Both the position numbers and the translations under genes were made by a program. The notes under the pieces are model-generated. The model searched no databases. It was not told the DNA's origin and worked only from the letters and a program-made list of their open reading frames with translations. From contig CAXXFH010000004.1 of assembly GCA_963677085.2 (NCBI GenBank), forward strand, positions 3,596,001-3,660,000: 64,000 nt of DNA, in the 5' to 3' direction. Source of the DNA: G963677085 sp963677085. GTDB lineage: Bacteria > Planctomycetota > Planctomycetia > Pirellulales > Thermoguttaceae. Below, one piece after another: positions 1 to 6,293 of this stretch. Within the stretch, counting starts at the first letter, position 1, and every line of letters starts with the position of its first letter.

Positions 1-361
1 TGTCCAACAACAAGCATTGCGGCGATTCCGCTTCCTCCAAGCCAACGCAAGGACTATACTGCTCGCAATGCAAAGCGAGTTTTTCAAGAGCGGCTCGATC
101 CGCCTCTGGCTGTATCGGTTCGACATGAACAACGTCTCGCCCGGACACCAATGATCGTGCCTCGGCCAACGGCATTCCAACAGAAACGCCACGTCGAGAT
201 GCTCGGAGATTACAGCACGATACAAACTCACCACGCCTCGTAGTTTCCGTGAGGAGCAAAACCGTTCGGGCAAGTTCCGGTCTTGACGCCAACAGGCGTT
301 GAACGGGCCAATCAGGAAACCGCAGGCAAACGATGCGTTTGACTTGTGGCGACGACTTCAT
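1..361 (-). CDS. imuB: ImuB-like Y-family polymerase subunit, N-terminal part (runs off the left edge)
   Basis: About 120 N-terminal residues are visible on the minus strand, reading MKSSPQVKRIVCLRFPDWPV and later VGMPLAEARSL and CLLLD. This is the start of ImuB, the Y-family polymerase homologue that pairs with ImuA and usually with DnaE2 in SOS-induced mutagenic translesion synthesis. ImuB proteins typically lack catalytic acidic residues and act as the hub binding the beta clamp; the part that would show this is outside the window. The ATG at 361 is the first start in this frame. It lies 50 bases inside the 3' end of imuA, so the two genes overlap and are probably translationally coupled. 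Confidence 0.85.
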   Translation of the reverse strand, partial: MKSSPQVKRIVCLRFPDWPVQRLLASRPELARTVLLLTETTRRGEFVSCCNLRASRRGVSVGMPLAEARSLVSGRDVVHVEPIQPEADRAALEKLALHCEQYSPCVGLEEAESPQCLLLD

Positions 362-1034
362 AAAACGTTCCTCGAAGGGCATCGATTTCGATGTCCGTCA
401 CGGATCGCATCGTTTCCCCACGACTGTAAGCGACAGATACCTGGAAACGGTAAGCTTTGCAACGGCTGGGCCGTGGCGTCACCACCAAACGAACATCGGC
501 CCACGAGGGCTGTTTCAATGCCGTTGTGGAACGGACAAGGAAACCGATGCCGCCCGATTCCTCTGCTGCTAGTTGTAAACGCCGAAATGCGATTCCTGTG
601 AGATGTTCAACCTTCGCCCAAACTATTGCAACTGCCTTCGAACGCAATGATTCTTCACATGCCCACAGCGCTTCTTGTTCCGAATGAGGATGGACCACAA
701 TGAGTTTCGAAAGGTCGAAACCAAAGGCTGCCAACGCCACGGGATAAACCTCACGGTGGAAGTCTATGAGGATCATAGGGCGTTCCATCTCGCAACATTT
801 CCGCCCGACCAGTAGCGACAGGGTTCCCGCACCACTGGCACTACCGTCGCCGATCCATTCCACAACGCTTCCCAGACGAATTCCATGGCCGGGAAGCAAG
901 GCGTCCAACACCTCGCAACCTGTTGAAACAAGAGTGCTTGATCCTCGCTGTGAACGCCGCTCCCATTCCTGAAGCTGCTTTCGTAGCTCGGCAACCGTGT
1001 GTGTGCGTGCATTTTCGGTAGGGTTTGCAGGCAT
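312..1034 (-). CDS. imuA: ImuA-like SOS mutagenesis protein (RecA-fold)
   Basis: A 240-aa protein with the ImuA/SulA-like RecA fold. The segment LGSVVEWIGDGSASGAGT occupies the P-loop position in degenerate form, and ILIDFHREVYP resembles a Walker B strand. ImuA works with ImuB and DnaE2 in damage-induced mutagenesis. The frame is open upstream to an ATG at 1088, but a strong promoter at 1050-1078 lies inside that extension. The ATG at 1034 (MPANPTENARTHTVAELRKQ) is therefore chosen; it also gives the usual N-terminus. The gene overlaps imuB downstream, forming an imuA-imuB operon; a dnaE2 gene would be expected further left, outside the window. Confidence 0.85.
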   Translation of the reverse strand: MPANPTENARTHTVAELRKQLQEWERRSQRGSSTLVSTGCEVLDALLPGHGIRLGSVVEWIGDGSASGAGTLSLLVGRKCCEMERPMILIDFHREVYPVALAAFGFDLSKLIVVHPHSEQEALWACEESLRSKAVAIVWAKVEHLTGIAFRRLQLAAEESGGIGFLVRSTTALKQPSWADVRLVVTPRPSRCKAYRFQVSVAYSRGETMRSVTDIEIDALRGTFYEVVATSQTHRLPAVS

Positions 1035-1049
1035 AGCGTCACCGCAGGA

Positions 1050-1078
1050 ATAATATACTAATGTACACTCCTCGTCAA
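1050..1078 (-). promoter_or_regulatory. Sigma-70 type promoter of imuA-imuB
   Basis: On the minus strand a -35 box TTGACG (1073-1078) and a -10 box TATTAT (1050-1055) are separated by exactly 17 bases. The predicted start, near 1043, leaves a leader of only about ten bases before the ATG at 1034. The spacer contains TGTACA and other AT-rich dyads that could hold a LexA operator, but the LexA site of this lineage cannot be assigned from one copy. Confidence 0.6.
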
Positions 1079-1269
1079 GAGCCACCAAAATCTTGGGCGT
1101 TCTAGCACGATAGGAATCTGGAAGTGGGCGGTCGCCACATGCTGAGAACCCGACTCAACAACCTGTTACAGTTCTATGGCATGGAACCTCAAGTGGAATG
1201 GGGGCCTCGGTTTAACATCGCCCTTAGCAGTCTCTTGCCGCCGAACACCTCAACTACTGATCGCCAACG

Positions 1270-1282
1270 ATGATACTGACTA
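1270..1282 (+). repeat. ATGATACTGACTA repeat, copy 1
   Basis: Exact 13-bp match, 63 bases upstream of the small gene at 1346. It shares flanking bases with copy 2: GCCAAC before it and a CG-x2-G-x-CAT block after it. A hairpin follows at 1284-1322. Confidence 0.8.
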
Positions 1283-1283
1283 C

Positions 1284-1322
1284 GTGGACATGGGAGGCAG
1301 ATTGACTGTCGCCCGTGTCCAC
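1284..1322 (+). promoter_or_regulatory. Leader hairpin after repeat copy 1
   Basis: GTGGACATGGG (1284-1294) pairs with CCCGTGTCCAC (1312-1322) over 11 pairs with one wobble. The stem is followed by TGTTGTTTTTGG, so it resembles an intrinsic terminator or attenuator. Only about 23 bases separate it from the start codon at 1346. Confidence 0.45.
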
Positions 1323-1345
1323 TGTTGTTTTTGGAGAAAAATACT

Positions 1346-1582
1346 ATGCCCAACACGCCGCCGAAGCTCCGCAAAGGTGATCGCCACAATTTCGAGACTC
1401 TTCTTCGAGCCGCCGACAACGGCCATTTGGCCCTTGTCAGCGCCATTCGCAAAGCCGATCAGCAACCCGTCGCCCTGGTCTGTGCAATGCAGCGTAACGA
1501 CGACGAAACGATCACGCCAGTTCCCTTCGCCGTCATGGTCGAGGGAAACCCGTTCGAGATGTTCGAGGATCTGACCGTCTGA
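1346..1582 (+). CDS. DUF6117-like small protein
   Basis: A 78-aa protein reading NFETLLRAADNGHLALVSA then ALVCAMQRNDDE and PFAVMV. It matches the pattern of the DUF6117 family, small proteins common on plasmids and integrative elements and of unknown role. The start at 1346 has GGAG about nine bases upstream; an upstream ATG at 1325 lacks a comparable site. It is the first gene of a train of small same-strand genes, each with its own hairpin or repeat leader. Confidence 0.7.
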   Translation: MPNTPPKLRKGDRHNFETLLRAADNGHLALVSAIRKADQQPVALVCAMQRNDDETITPVPFAVMVEGNPFEMFEDLTV

Positions 1583-1594
1583 TGCCGGCCAACA

Positions 1595-1607
1595 ATGATA
1601 CTGACTA
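1595..1607 (+). repeat. ATGATACTGACTA repeat, copy 2
   Basis: Exact match, 12 bases after the stop codon of the preceding gene and 64 bases before the start at 1672. Followed by the hairpin at 1618-1638. Confidence 0.8.
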
Positions 1608-1617
1608 CGAAGGCATA

Positions 1618-1638
1618 GGGGAGCCACAGTGGCTCCCC
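1618..1638 (+). promoter_or_regulatory. Leader hairpin after repeat copy 2
   Basis: GGGGAGCCAC and GTGGCTCCCC form a near-perfect palindrome followed by GTTTTCGTTCTT. It is terminator-like, yet lies in the leader of the next gene. Confidence 0.45.
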
Positions 1639-1671
1639 GTTTTCGTTCTTGAGAATCGCAGGAAACCAACA

Positions 1672-1881
1672 ATGGACGACTACCTCGATCAGTTTGCGGA
1701 GGACCACATCAACGGCGGCTATGGTGACATCCTCGACCAGTTGGAAGCTGAGTCGCAGTGGGCCGACGAGTATCCCGATTTGGACGAACCGTGGGACCAC
1801 ATCCTGGCTCAGCAGGAACTCGAAGACTTCGAGCAGTCGGACGAATACTTCGGTTACTTCGGCGACGGCGAAGACTGGTAG
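1672..1881 (+). CDS. Small acidic protein, function unknown
   Basis: 69 aa beginning MDDYLDQFAEDHINGGYGDI and ending YFGYFGDGEDW, very rich in Asp and Glu with several aromatic residues. The family is not recognised. The start at 1672 follows GCAGGAAACCAACA; the longer frame from 1582 would read through the repeat and hairpin and is rejected. The acidity could suit a DNA-mimic or an antirestriction-like role, but nothing in the sequence proves that. Confidence 0.6.
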   Translation: MDDYLDQFAEDHINGGYGDILDQLEAESQWADEYPDLDEPWDHILAQQELEDFEQSDEYFGYFGDGEDW

Positions 1882-1903
1882 GCCAAGGTAGTCTCGGCCA
1901 GTC

Positions 1904-1916
1904 ATGATACTGACTA
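1904..1916 (+). repeat. ATGATACTGACTA repeat, copy 3
   Basis: Exact match, 22 bases after the preceding stop codon and 72 bases before the GTG at 1989. Followed directly by the hairpin at 1921-1955. Confidence 0.8.
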
Positions 1917-1920
1917 AGAG

Positions 1921-1955
1921 GTGAGTCGGGGAGCACTTATCGCTCCCCGGTTCAC
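1921..1955 (+). promoter_or_regulatory. Leader hairpin after repeat copy 3
   Basis: CGGGGAGC (1927-1934) pairs with GCTCCCCG (1942-1949), with an outer GTGA/TCAC extension. A T-rich stretch follows. Confidence 0.45.
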
Positions 1956-1988
1956 TTTCTTGGTCCTACGAAAACAGGAGGGAAACAC

Positions 1989-2402
1989 GTGTGCGCAGGC
2001 ATCACCGCAACGGCGACCATCAACAAAGAGAAGGTGTCGGGTATTCCGGTGTTGAATCCGGGAGACTGGTGGGGCAAGTGCTGGCTGATCGAGATCGGCG
2101 GGAGCTTCTGGCCCACGTACCTCGTGGTCGAGGCCGACACCGTTTCCAGCGCCATCGACGAACTCGCCGACAACGAGAAGTTCGGCCATCAGATCATCGT
2201 GGCGGATGAAGATCTCGGCGACTATCCCGAAGACGAACGTCACTACGGGGCCTCAGGCCAAGTGGTTGACCTCGACCATGTGATGTTTTACGGCCAGGAA
2301 GGCTCCGATTGTCCTTTCCCCTGTACTTATCACGGCGATGATCTTCCTGACGAGGGAATGAAGCCGACCGACTTTTGGCAGCGAGACGACGACCAACCTT
2401 GA
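1989..2402 (+). CDS. Hypothetical protein of the small-gene train
   Basis: 137 aa with a GTG start at 1989, preceded by a good CAGGAGGG ribosome site. It reads MCAGITATATINKEKVSGIP, then WWGKCWLIEIGGSFWPTYLV and GSDCPFPCTYHGDD. It is acidic and tryptophan-rich at the N-terminus, with a Cys/His group near the C-terminus that might bind a metal. The family is not recognised. Its TGA stop codon is embedded in repeat copy 4. Confidence 0.65.
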   Translation: MCAGITATATINKEKVSGIPVLNPGDWWGKCWLIEIGGSFWPTYLVVEADTVSSAIDELADNEKFGHQIIVADEDLGDYPEDERHYGASGQVVDLDHVMFYGQEGSDCPFPCTYHGDDLPDEGMKPTDFWQRDDDQP

Positions 2403-2411
2403 TACTGACTA
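2399..2411 (+). repeat. ATGATACTGACTA repeat, copy 4 (one mismatch)
   Basis: TTGATACTGACTA. The stop codon of the upstream gene forms part of the repeat; the next start codon is 46 bases downstream. No strong hairpin follows this copy. Confidence 0.75.
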
Positions 2412-2457
2412 AGGAAACGTTCGGCAACACACCATCATTTTACACGGGAGTCGAAAC

Positions 2458-2904
2458 ATGATCGACACGATCAAAGCTCTGGTCGCCAAGGCATTCAAGA
2501 ACGAGTCGCTCGACCTAGAGCCCGGCCGTCATCACTACGATGAGACCATCACTGTTCAGATCAGCGGTTCGGTGGAAAAGCACGTGGACCAGTTGGTTGC
2601 CCCAACGGTTTCGATTCCGTTGATCCTCACGCTCGCCTTATTCTGGGAGAAAGCCGGGATCTCCCGAGACCACGCCCTGCGGATGCTGCGAGAGGCCATC
2701 ACCGAGGCCATGCAAAATGGCAAAGCAAAAGAGGAGCGGATAGAAGCTCGGATGAAGGATGTCGAGAAGGCGGTCGAAGCCGTCAAGAAGGACCTCCTCG
2801 CCAAGTTGCCCAAGCAGAGGCGCAGCGGGCGAATCGTCACGAAAGACCTCCGGGTAGAGGTCATCTCCCAAGATGTTGAACTGCCCGAAGTGGCCGTTGC
2901 CTAG
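2458..2904 (+). CDS. Hypothetical protein with C-terminal helical region
   Basis: 148 aa. The N-terminus is acidic (SLDLEPGRHHYDETITVQIS), the middle helical (PTVSIPLILTLALFWEKAG, HALRMLREAITEAM). A charged probable coiled coil follows, around residues 90-125, with a basic tail QRRSGRIVTKDLRVEVI. The start at 2458 has GGGAG upstream. It lies in the repeat-linked gene train. No family is assigned. Confidence 0.65.
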   Translation: MIDTIKALVAKAFKNESLDLEPGRHHYDETITVQISGSVEKHVDQLVAPTVSIPLILTLALFWEKAGISRDHALRMLREAITEAMQNGKAKEERIEARMKDVEKAVEAVKKDLLAKLPKQRRSGRIVTKDLRVEVISQDVELPEVAVA

Positions 2905-2927
2905 CAGACAAATCCAGGGCGAGGGGG

Positions 2928-2945
2928 GCGGGCATGGAAGCCCGC
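2928..2945 (+). terminator. Hairpin between small genes
   Basis: GCGGGC-ATGGAA-GCCCGC, extended by wobble-containing outer pairs, lies after the stop at 2904 and before repeat copy 5. There is no T-run, so it may be an mRNA stabiliser rather than a terminator. Confidence 0.35.
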
Positions 2946-2960
2946 TCACCCGCCTGTCTC

Positions 2961-2973
2961 ATGATACTGACTA
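2961..2973 (+). repeat. ATGATACTGACTA repeat, copy 5
   Basis: Exact match, 43 bases upstream of the start at 3017. Here the hairpin precedes rather than follows the repeat. Confidence 0.8.
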
Positions 2974-3016
2974 TGCCGACGTAACGATCATTCAACCCAC
3001 CCACGGAGACACTGCA

Positions 3017-3310
3017 ATGACGAAATGCTTTTCTCTCGGTCGGCTTCTCAGCACCCCAGGTGCCCTCGAAGCCTTGCAGACCAACGGGCAGAGCCCGGTG
3101 GAGTTCGTCAGCCGCCACGCCAAGGGCGATTGGGGCGAAGAACTCTGTCCCGAAGACAAGCTCCTGAACGACCAGAGCTTGCTCGACGGCTCCCGGCTCC
3201 TGAGCGCCTACAAGCTCAAGGACGGGACCAAGCTCTGGATCATCACCGAGGCTGTCGATGACGACGGCAACCGAGCGGCCACAACATGCCTCTTGCCCTC
3301 GGAGTATTGA
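3017..3310 (+). CDS. Small conserved plasmid/element-type protein
   Basis: 97 aa: FSLGRLLSTPGALEALQTNG, then RHAKGDWGE and LLSAYKLKDGTKLWIITEA, ending LLPSEY. From memory this pattern belongs to a widespread family of hypothetical proteins carried on plasmids and integrative elements; its function is unknown. The ATG at 3017 follows GGAGACACTGCA. Its stop is one base before the next start, so the two genes form a tight pair under repeat copy 5. Confidence 0.75.
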   Translation: MTKCFSLGRLLSTPGALEALQTNGQSPVEFVSRHAKGDWGEELCPEDKLLNDQSLLDGSRLLSAYKLKDGTKLWIITEAVDDDGNRAATTCLLPSEY

Positions 3311-3311
3311 T

Positions 3312-3656
3312 ATGTCCTTTACGATCACCGCCTTCAACCACGAGGAATGGCAACGCTACGACCTTGCCGAATACGGCGACTTCGCCGACATGATCTCGGA
3401 ATGCAATGTCGGCGAGGATGCCTTCAGCGGCTATGGGGATTGGTTCTACGTTCCGGATGAGCCGCTGCCCGACAACGACCGGGTAGTCTATTTCGGTTCC
3501 TGGGGCAACGACAACAGCCCTGGCGCTTCCCGCTACACGTATGCTGAGATCTTCAATATGGACGATCCCGAAGACGCCGAGGCGTATCGGCAACGGGGCA
3601 GGGAATGGGAGAACCAACCCGAGTACGACGAGAACCAAGTTGAGTTCGAGGACTGA
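3312..3656 (+). CDS. Small acidic protein, antirestriction-like composition
   Basis: 114 aa: MSFTITAFNHEEWQRYDLAE, then DWFYVPDEPLPDNDRVVYFG, strongly acidic and aromatic. It begins one base after the previous stop codon, so translational coupling is likely. Acidic, aromatic-rich small proteins on mobile elements are often ArdA-like DNA mimics, but I do not see a convincing ArdA signature here. A GC-rich hairpin follows at 3668-3698. Confidence 0.65.
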   Translation: MSFTITAFNHEEWQRYDLAEYGDFADMISECNVGEDAFSGYGDWFYVPDEPLPDNDRVVYFGSWGNDNSPGASRYTYAEIFNMDDPEDAEAYRQRGREWENQPEYDENQVEFED

Positions 3657-3667
3657 TCGCACATCGC

Positions 3668-3698
3668 CCGGCACCAGGGTTTCGGCCCTGGTGCTGGG
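3668..3698 (+). terminator. Strong GC hairpin downstream of the 3017-3656 gene pair
   Basis: GCACCAGGG (3671-3679) pairs with CCCTGGTGC (3686-3694), with extra outer pairs. The following bases GGGATTCTAATG lack a clean T-run. Repeat copy 6 follows it directly. Confidence 0.45.
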
Positions 3699-3704
3699 AT
3701 TCTA

Positions 3705-3717
3705 ATGATACTGACTA
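3705..3717 (+). repeat. ATGATACTGACTA repeat, copy 6
   Basis: Exact match, 41 bases upstream of the tiny reading frame at 3759. A small AACG/CGTT dyad follows it. Confidence 0.8.
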
Positions 3718-3758
3718 ACGAAGCGTTGGCAACATCACTTCAGCCGAGGAGATTCTTC

Positions 3759-3821
3759 ATGACGCTCGGTTTTGACAAGTTCGGGCGGTTCGTCGGCCGT
3801 GAGGCGTTGGGTTTGGCGTGA
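3759..3821 (+). CDS. Possible 20-residue microprotein (or remnant of a small gene)
   Basis: ATG at 3759 with an excellent GAGGAGA site eight bases upstream. It encodes MTLGFDKFGRFVGREALGLA before a TGA. It has its own repeat copy upstream (3705-3717) and the next repeat just after it (3847), the same layout as the larger genes. It could be a real small peptide or the 5' stump of a deleted gene. Confidence 0.4.
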   Translation: MTLGFDKFGRFVGREALGLA

Positions 3822-3846
3822 CCAAGCGTTTGCAGTAGTGGCACTA

Positions 3847-3859
3847 ATGATACTGACTC
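3847..3859 (+). repeat. ATGATACTGACTA repeat, copy 7 (last base differs)
   Basis: ATGATACTGACTC, 44 bases upstream of the start at 3904 and followed by the hairpin at 3861-3884. Confidence 0.75.
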
Positions 3860-3860
3860 A

Positions 3861-3884
3861 GGGGGTGTCAGCAATCACCACCCC
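3861..3884 (+). promoter_or_regulatory. Leader hairpin after repeat copy 7
   Basis: GGGG and GTG pair with CAC and CCCC across a short loop with a two-base bulge. TTCTTC and the ribosome site of the next gene follow. Confidence 0.4.
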
Positions 3885-3903
3885 TTCTTCACAGGAGATG
3901 GAC

Positions 3904-4149
3904 ATGTCAGATCCCACCGAGGCCATTCGCCGTGAGCAGATGGCCGAAATCAACGCCGAGCCGGGTAGCCGTGAGGCCCTGGAAGCCAAGTATGGCGACG
4001 TATACGACACTCGCCAGCTTGGCGAGGTGTTCGACGTAAAGGGATTCATGGCCCCCTATGTCATCGTTCGACGAAAGGCGGATGGAGTTGTCGGCAGTCT
4101 TCAGTTTCAGCACAACCCCCGGTTCTACTTCAACTTCAAGGCCGACTAA
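3904..4149 (+). CDS. Small conserved hypothetical protein
   Basis: 81 aa: MSDPTEAIRREQMAEINAEP, then VFDVKGFMAPYVIVRRKADG and QFQHNPRFYFNF. The C-terminal half has the look of a compact beta domain. The ATG at 3904 is preferred over 3898 because it lies at a normal distance from AGGAG (3890-3894). The function is not recognised; it sits in the train under repeat copy 7. Confidence 0.65.
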   Translation: MSDPTEAIRREQMAEINAEPGSREALEAKYGDVYDTRQLGEVFDVKGFMAPYVIVRRKADGVVGSLQFQHNPRFYFNFKAD

Positions 4150-4158
4150 CCACATACC

Positions 4159-4194
4159 GAACAGGGCCGCCACATCCCTGTGGTGGTCCTGTTC
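4159..4194 (+). promoter_or_regulatory. Long leader hairpin before the last gene of the train
   Basis: GAACAGG (4159-4165) pairs with CCTGTTC (4188-4194), and CCGCCAC (4167-4173) with GTGGTGG (4180-4186), giving about 14 pairs with one mismatch. GCTTTCC follows. No ATGATACTGACTA copy is present, only CGACTAA at 4143-4149. Confidence 0.5.
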
Positions 4195-4216
4195 GCTTTC
4201 CAGCAGGAAACAAACG

Positions 4217-4480
4217 ATGCCGACGTTCGAGATCGAGCAATACGAACTCCACATAATGAAGTATCAGATCGAGGCGAAGAACGAAGCCGATGCCATCGTC
4301 AAGCTGCTCGACGGCGAAGCCGAGCCGGTGGACAACAGCCTTGAATTCGTCGAGGCTGCCGACAATTACGGCCTGCCTGCCGACGAGCATCGGAAACTGG
4401 CCGACCAGCTTCGCAATTGCGGTGTGCCCATGGACGAGGTGATCCCCTCGATTCGGAGCGTCGTCCAGGTGTGTGGCTAG
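4217..4480 (+). CDS. Small conserved plasmid/element-type protein
   Basis: 87 aa: MPTFEIEQYELHIMKYQIEA then AIVKLLDGEAEPVDNSLEFV. Small proteins beginning in this way are, from memory, common on plasmids and integrative elements, with unknown function. The ATG at 4217 follows CAGGAAACAAACG. It is the last gene of the train. Confidence 0.7.
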   Translation: MPTFEIEQYELHIMKYQIEAKNEADAIVKLLDGEAEPVDNSLEFVEAADNYGLPADEHRKLADQLRNCGVPMDEVIPSIRSVVQVCG

Positions 4481-4499
4481 GAATGAATCGGCAATGCGT

Positions 4500-4526
4500 G
4501 GCTCTCCTGGCATTGCTGGGAGAGCC
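4500..4526 (+). terminator. Hairpin closing the small-gene train
   Basis: GGCTCTCC (4500-4507) pairs with GGAGAGCC (4519-4526), followed by TCTTGTCTCG. A second pairing, GCAATGC with GCATTGC, would exclude it, so two alternative structures exist. Confidence 0.4.
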
Positions 4527-4788
4527 TCTTGTCTCGTACTGAATGCCAGTTCCTCCGTCTCGGTCATGTTGCAATAGTCGGAATCAAACAACTTCCGAGT
4601 TTTCCTTGGCGGCTCGGGACTCCGGTGGCCCCTGTCAGGCGACTATGTGCCCACCTTTTTGTTATTCCCGCCCTGTCGAAATCCTGGCCCCATGGTCAAA
4701 ACCTCGAAACCGCCAAACTCCGAAAAATCGCCGCCGCCAAAAATCGCCCCGGCCTTTGCACAATTTTCCAATTGCACACTCGGTTCCC
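4527..4788. other. Gene-free spacer between the small-gene train and arsR remnant
   Basis: No convincing reading frame or RNA was seen. The stretch is rich in short C and A runs. Confidence 0.4.
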
Positions 4789-4829
4789 TTGACCCGGTTT
4801 TTAGTCACGTGCACATTCACTTAAGCGAA
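4789..4829 (+). promoter_or_regulatory. Promoter/operator region of the arsR remnant
   Basis: A -35-like TTGACC (4789-4794) is followed by the dyad TTCACTTAAGCGAA (4816-4829), which is palindromic in 6 of 7 pairs and ends one base before the ATG at 4831. A dyad at this place fits an autoregulatory ArsR operator. The -10 element is poor. Confidence 0.35.
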
Positions 4830-4830
4830 C

Positions 4831-5190
4831 ATGAAAACGCCCCCCCAATCGGGTCAATCTTCTGGGCACTGTCCGACCGGACCCGGCTGCGGATTCTCAA
4901 TCTGCTGCGGGACGGCGAACTGTGCGTCTGCGACATTGTGGCCATCCTGGACATGCCGCAGCCTACCGCCTTTCGCCTATCTTCGAAGCGTGGGGCTGGT
5001 GGTCGCTCGGCGAGAGTGGCGGTGGATGCACTACCGCCTGACACCCGCCGCCAATGGTTTTCATCGCAAGCTGCTTGAATGCCTTACCCTCTCGTCGCCG
5101 ATCCCCATCTTCGCTGCCCATCGCCAACACCGGAAGCTGCTGCTCGCCACCGAAATCGGACGACTCGGACGTTCATCGGCAGTTGGTTGA
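4831..5190 (+). pseudogene. ArsR-family repressor, frameshifted
   Basis: The protein pieces are clearly ArsR: FWALSDRTRLRILNLL, then GELCVCDIVAILDMPQPT and, in a different frame, AYLRSVGLVVARREWRWMHY. The CVCD metal-site motif is present. Two lesions are visible. A run of seven Cs (4840-4846) puts the ATG at 4831 out of frame with the body. A small deletion near 4973-4985 has removed the end of the recognition helix (expected S-R-H-L before AYLR) and changed the frame. The C-terminus is also scrambled. The gene cannot make a full repressor unless the sequence is in error. Confidence 0.75.
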
Positions 5191-5331
5191 TCTTCTGCGG
5201 AGATACAACGTGAACGACTATGCGGCCAGCGTGCGGGTATTTGCCGTGAAGCCCTTTCTTCGAGTATGAAGAAGCGTCAACACCCCCAAATTGTCTTGGC
5301 CCGTAGCAGACGAGTTCTACGAAGGCATGGG

Positions 5332-5577
5332 TCAGTTTCCATCTGGACCAAGTGTGCTGATGGCCTTCCGCAGCATCTCATACTCCTCCCGACATTCGCC
5401 ACAGATGGCGAGGTGCTGTTCGACGGCCCGCAATGCCTCAGAGAGCGGCTTGTGCATCAACTGCTCTTCGGCGAACTCGCTAACCTTTCTCAGGCACTCG
5501 TCGCAGTCGATCTCTCGCTCCTCGGTCCTTCCGACCAGTTGCACGAGGCTTTCGAGTTCTTCCCGTGACATTGCCAT
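5332..5577 (-). CDS. Zinc-finger anti-sigma factor (ZAS type)
   Basis: 81 aa with a C-x2-C pair (CDEC) and the ZAS signature HLAICGEC (H-x3-C-x2-C). There is no membrane segment, so a soluble anti-sigma factor is likely. It starts 12 bases after the stop codon of the ECF sigma gene, the usual cognate-pair order. ZAS proteins hold their sigma factor inactive until redox or metal stress releases it. The inference rests on the motif and the context. Confidence 0.75.
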   Translation of the reverse strand: MAMSREELESLVQLVGRTEEREIDCDECLRKVSEFAEEQLMHKPLSEALRAVEQHLAICGECREEYEMLRKAISTLGPDGN

Positions 5578-5589
5578 GCTCGTCGCTCC

Positions 5590-6204
5590 CTACCCGCCTA
5601 TCGCCGCAAGGATATCTTCGGCTTGATAACCGGCCGCCTCCAGACCCTTCCTGAGCCGCATCCGTGCATCGTGGGTCAGCTTGTAGACGGCATTCCGGTT
5701 GCTGCCCATCTGTTGAACAATCGCATCCAAGGGCATCCCCCGCAGTTCGGCAGTCAGAACGTTCTTCTGCTTGTCGGTCAAGTCGCTGTCGATGACTTGC
5801 CGCATGGCCGCCAACACGGCTTCCCGTTCGGCATTTTGATCAGGTGCCTGCCTTCCGTCCACCACCTGCTCGGGCACGAACTCGCCATCTTGCAGCACTT
5901 GGTCGAGCGACACGTCCCGCCACCGATGGCGGCGAAGCTCAGTCATCGCCGTTCTGATGGTGATCGACATCGCCCAAGTCACGAACCGACTGCGGCCCTC
6001 GAACTGCCGTAAACGGTCGATGATCCGTAGCAACGAGTCCTGGACTGCATCCTCCACGAAGGACTCATCCACGTCGGAGCGACCGGAGAGCGACCGCCGC
6101 AGGCCACGTAGGAGAATCGTCCGCAGATCGGCCAGGGCGTTGTCCCGCACTGTCCCGCCAGCGGAAATCGCTCGCAGCCAAGTCTCGTTGTCCCGATCCA
6201 TCAT
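5590..6204 (-). CDS. ECF-type RNA polymerase sigma factor
   Basis: 204 aa with a region-2 core (VEDAVQDSLLRIIDRLRQF, GRSRFVTWAMSITIRTAMTE) and a region-4 helix-turn-helix (LTDKQKNVLTAELRGMPLDA, NRNAVYKLTHDARMRLR). It directs RNA polymerase to a small stress regulon. The start may be 6204 or the next Met codon at 6201. It is followed by its probable anti-sigma factor; the nearest genes it might control are the redox cassette at 6294-9442. Confidence 0.88.
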   Translation of the reverse strand: MMDRDNETWLRAISAGGTVRDNALADLRTILLRGLRRSLSGRSDVDESFVEDAVQDSLLRIIDRLRQFEGRSRFVTWAMSITIRTAMTELRRHRWRDVSLDQVLQDGEFVPEQVVDGRQAPDQNAEREAVLAAMRQVIDSDLTDKQKNVLTAELRGMPLDAIVQQMGSNRNAVYKLTHDARMRLRKGLEAAGYQAEDILAAIGG

Positions 6205-6293
6205 GCCGTCGCACCGAAGCAGGGCGTCGTGAAAGCGGCGTCGGTCGGCCGACCAATGCGGAAGGCCGACCGAACGCCCGTTGTCAAGACATC

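Noticed and set aside
1270..1282. Resemblance of TGATACTGACTA to the phage T7 promoter TAATACGACTCACTA.
   Set aside because: The match needs a three-base gap, no single-subunit RNA polymerase gene is in the window, and a short A/T/C motif can match by chance. Kept only as one idea behind an element-specific promoter.
3312..3656. ArdA-type antirestriction protein.
   Set aside because: Composition is similar (acidic, aromatic) but the diagnostic ArdA blocks were not visible.
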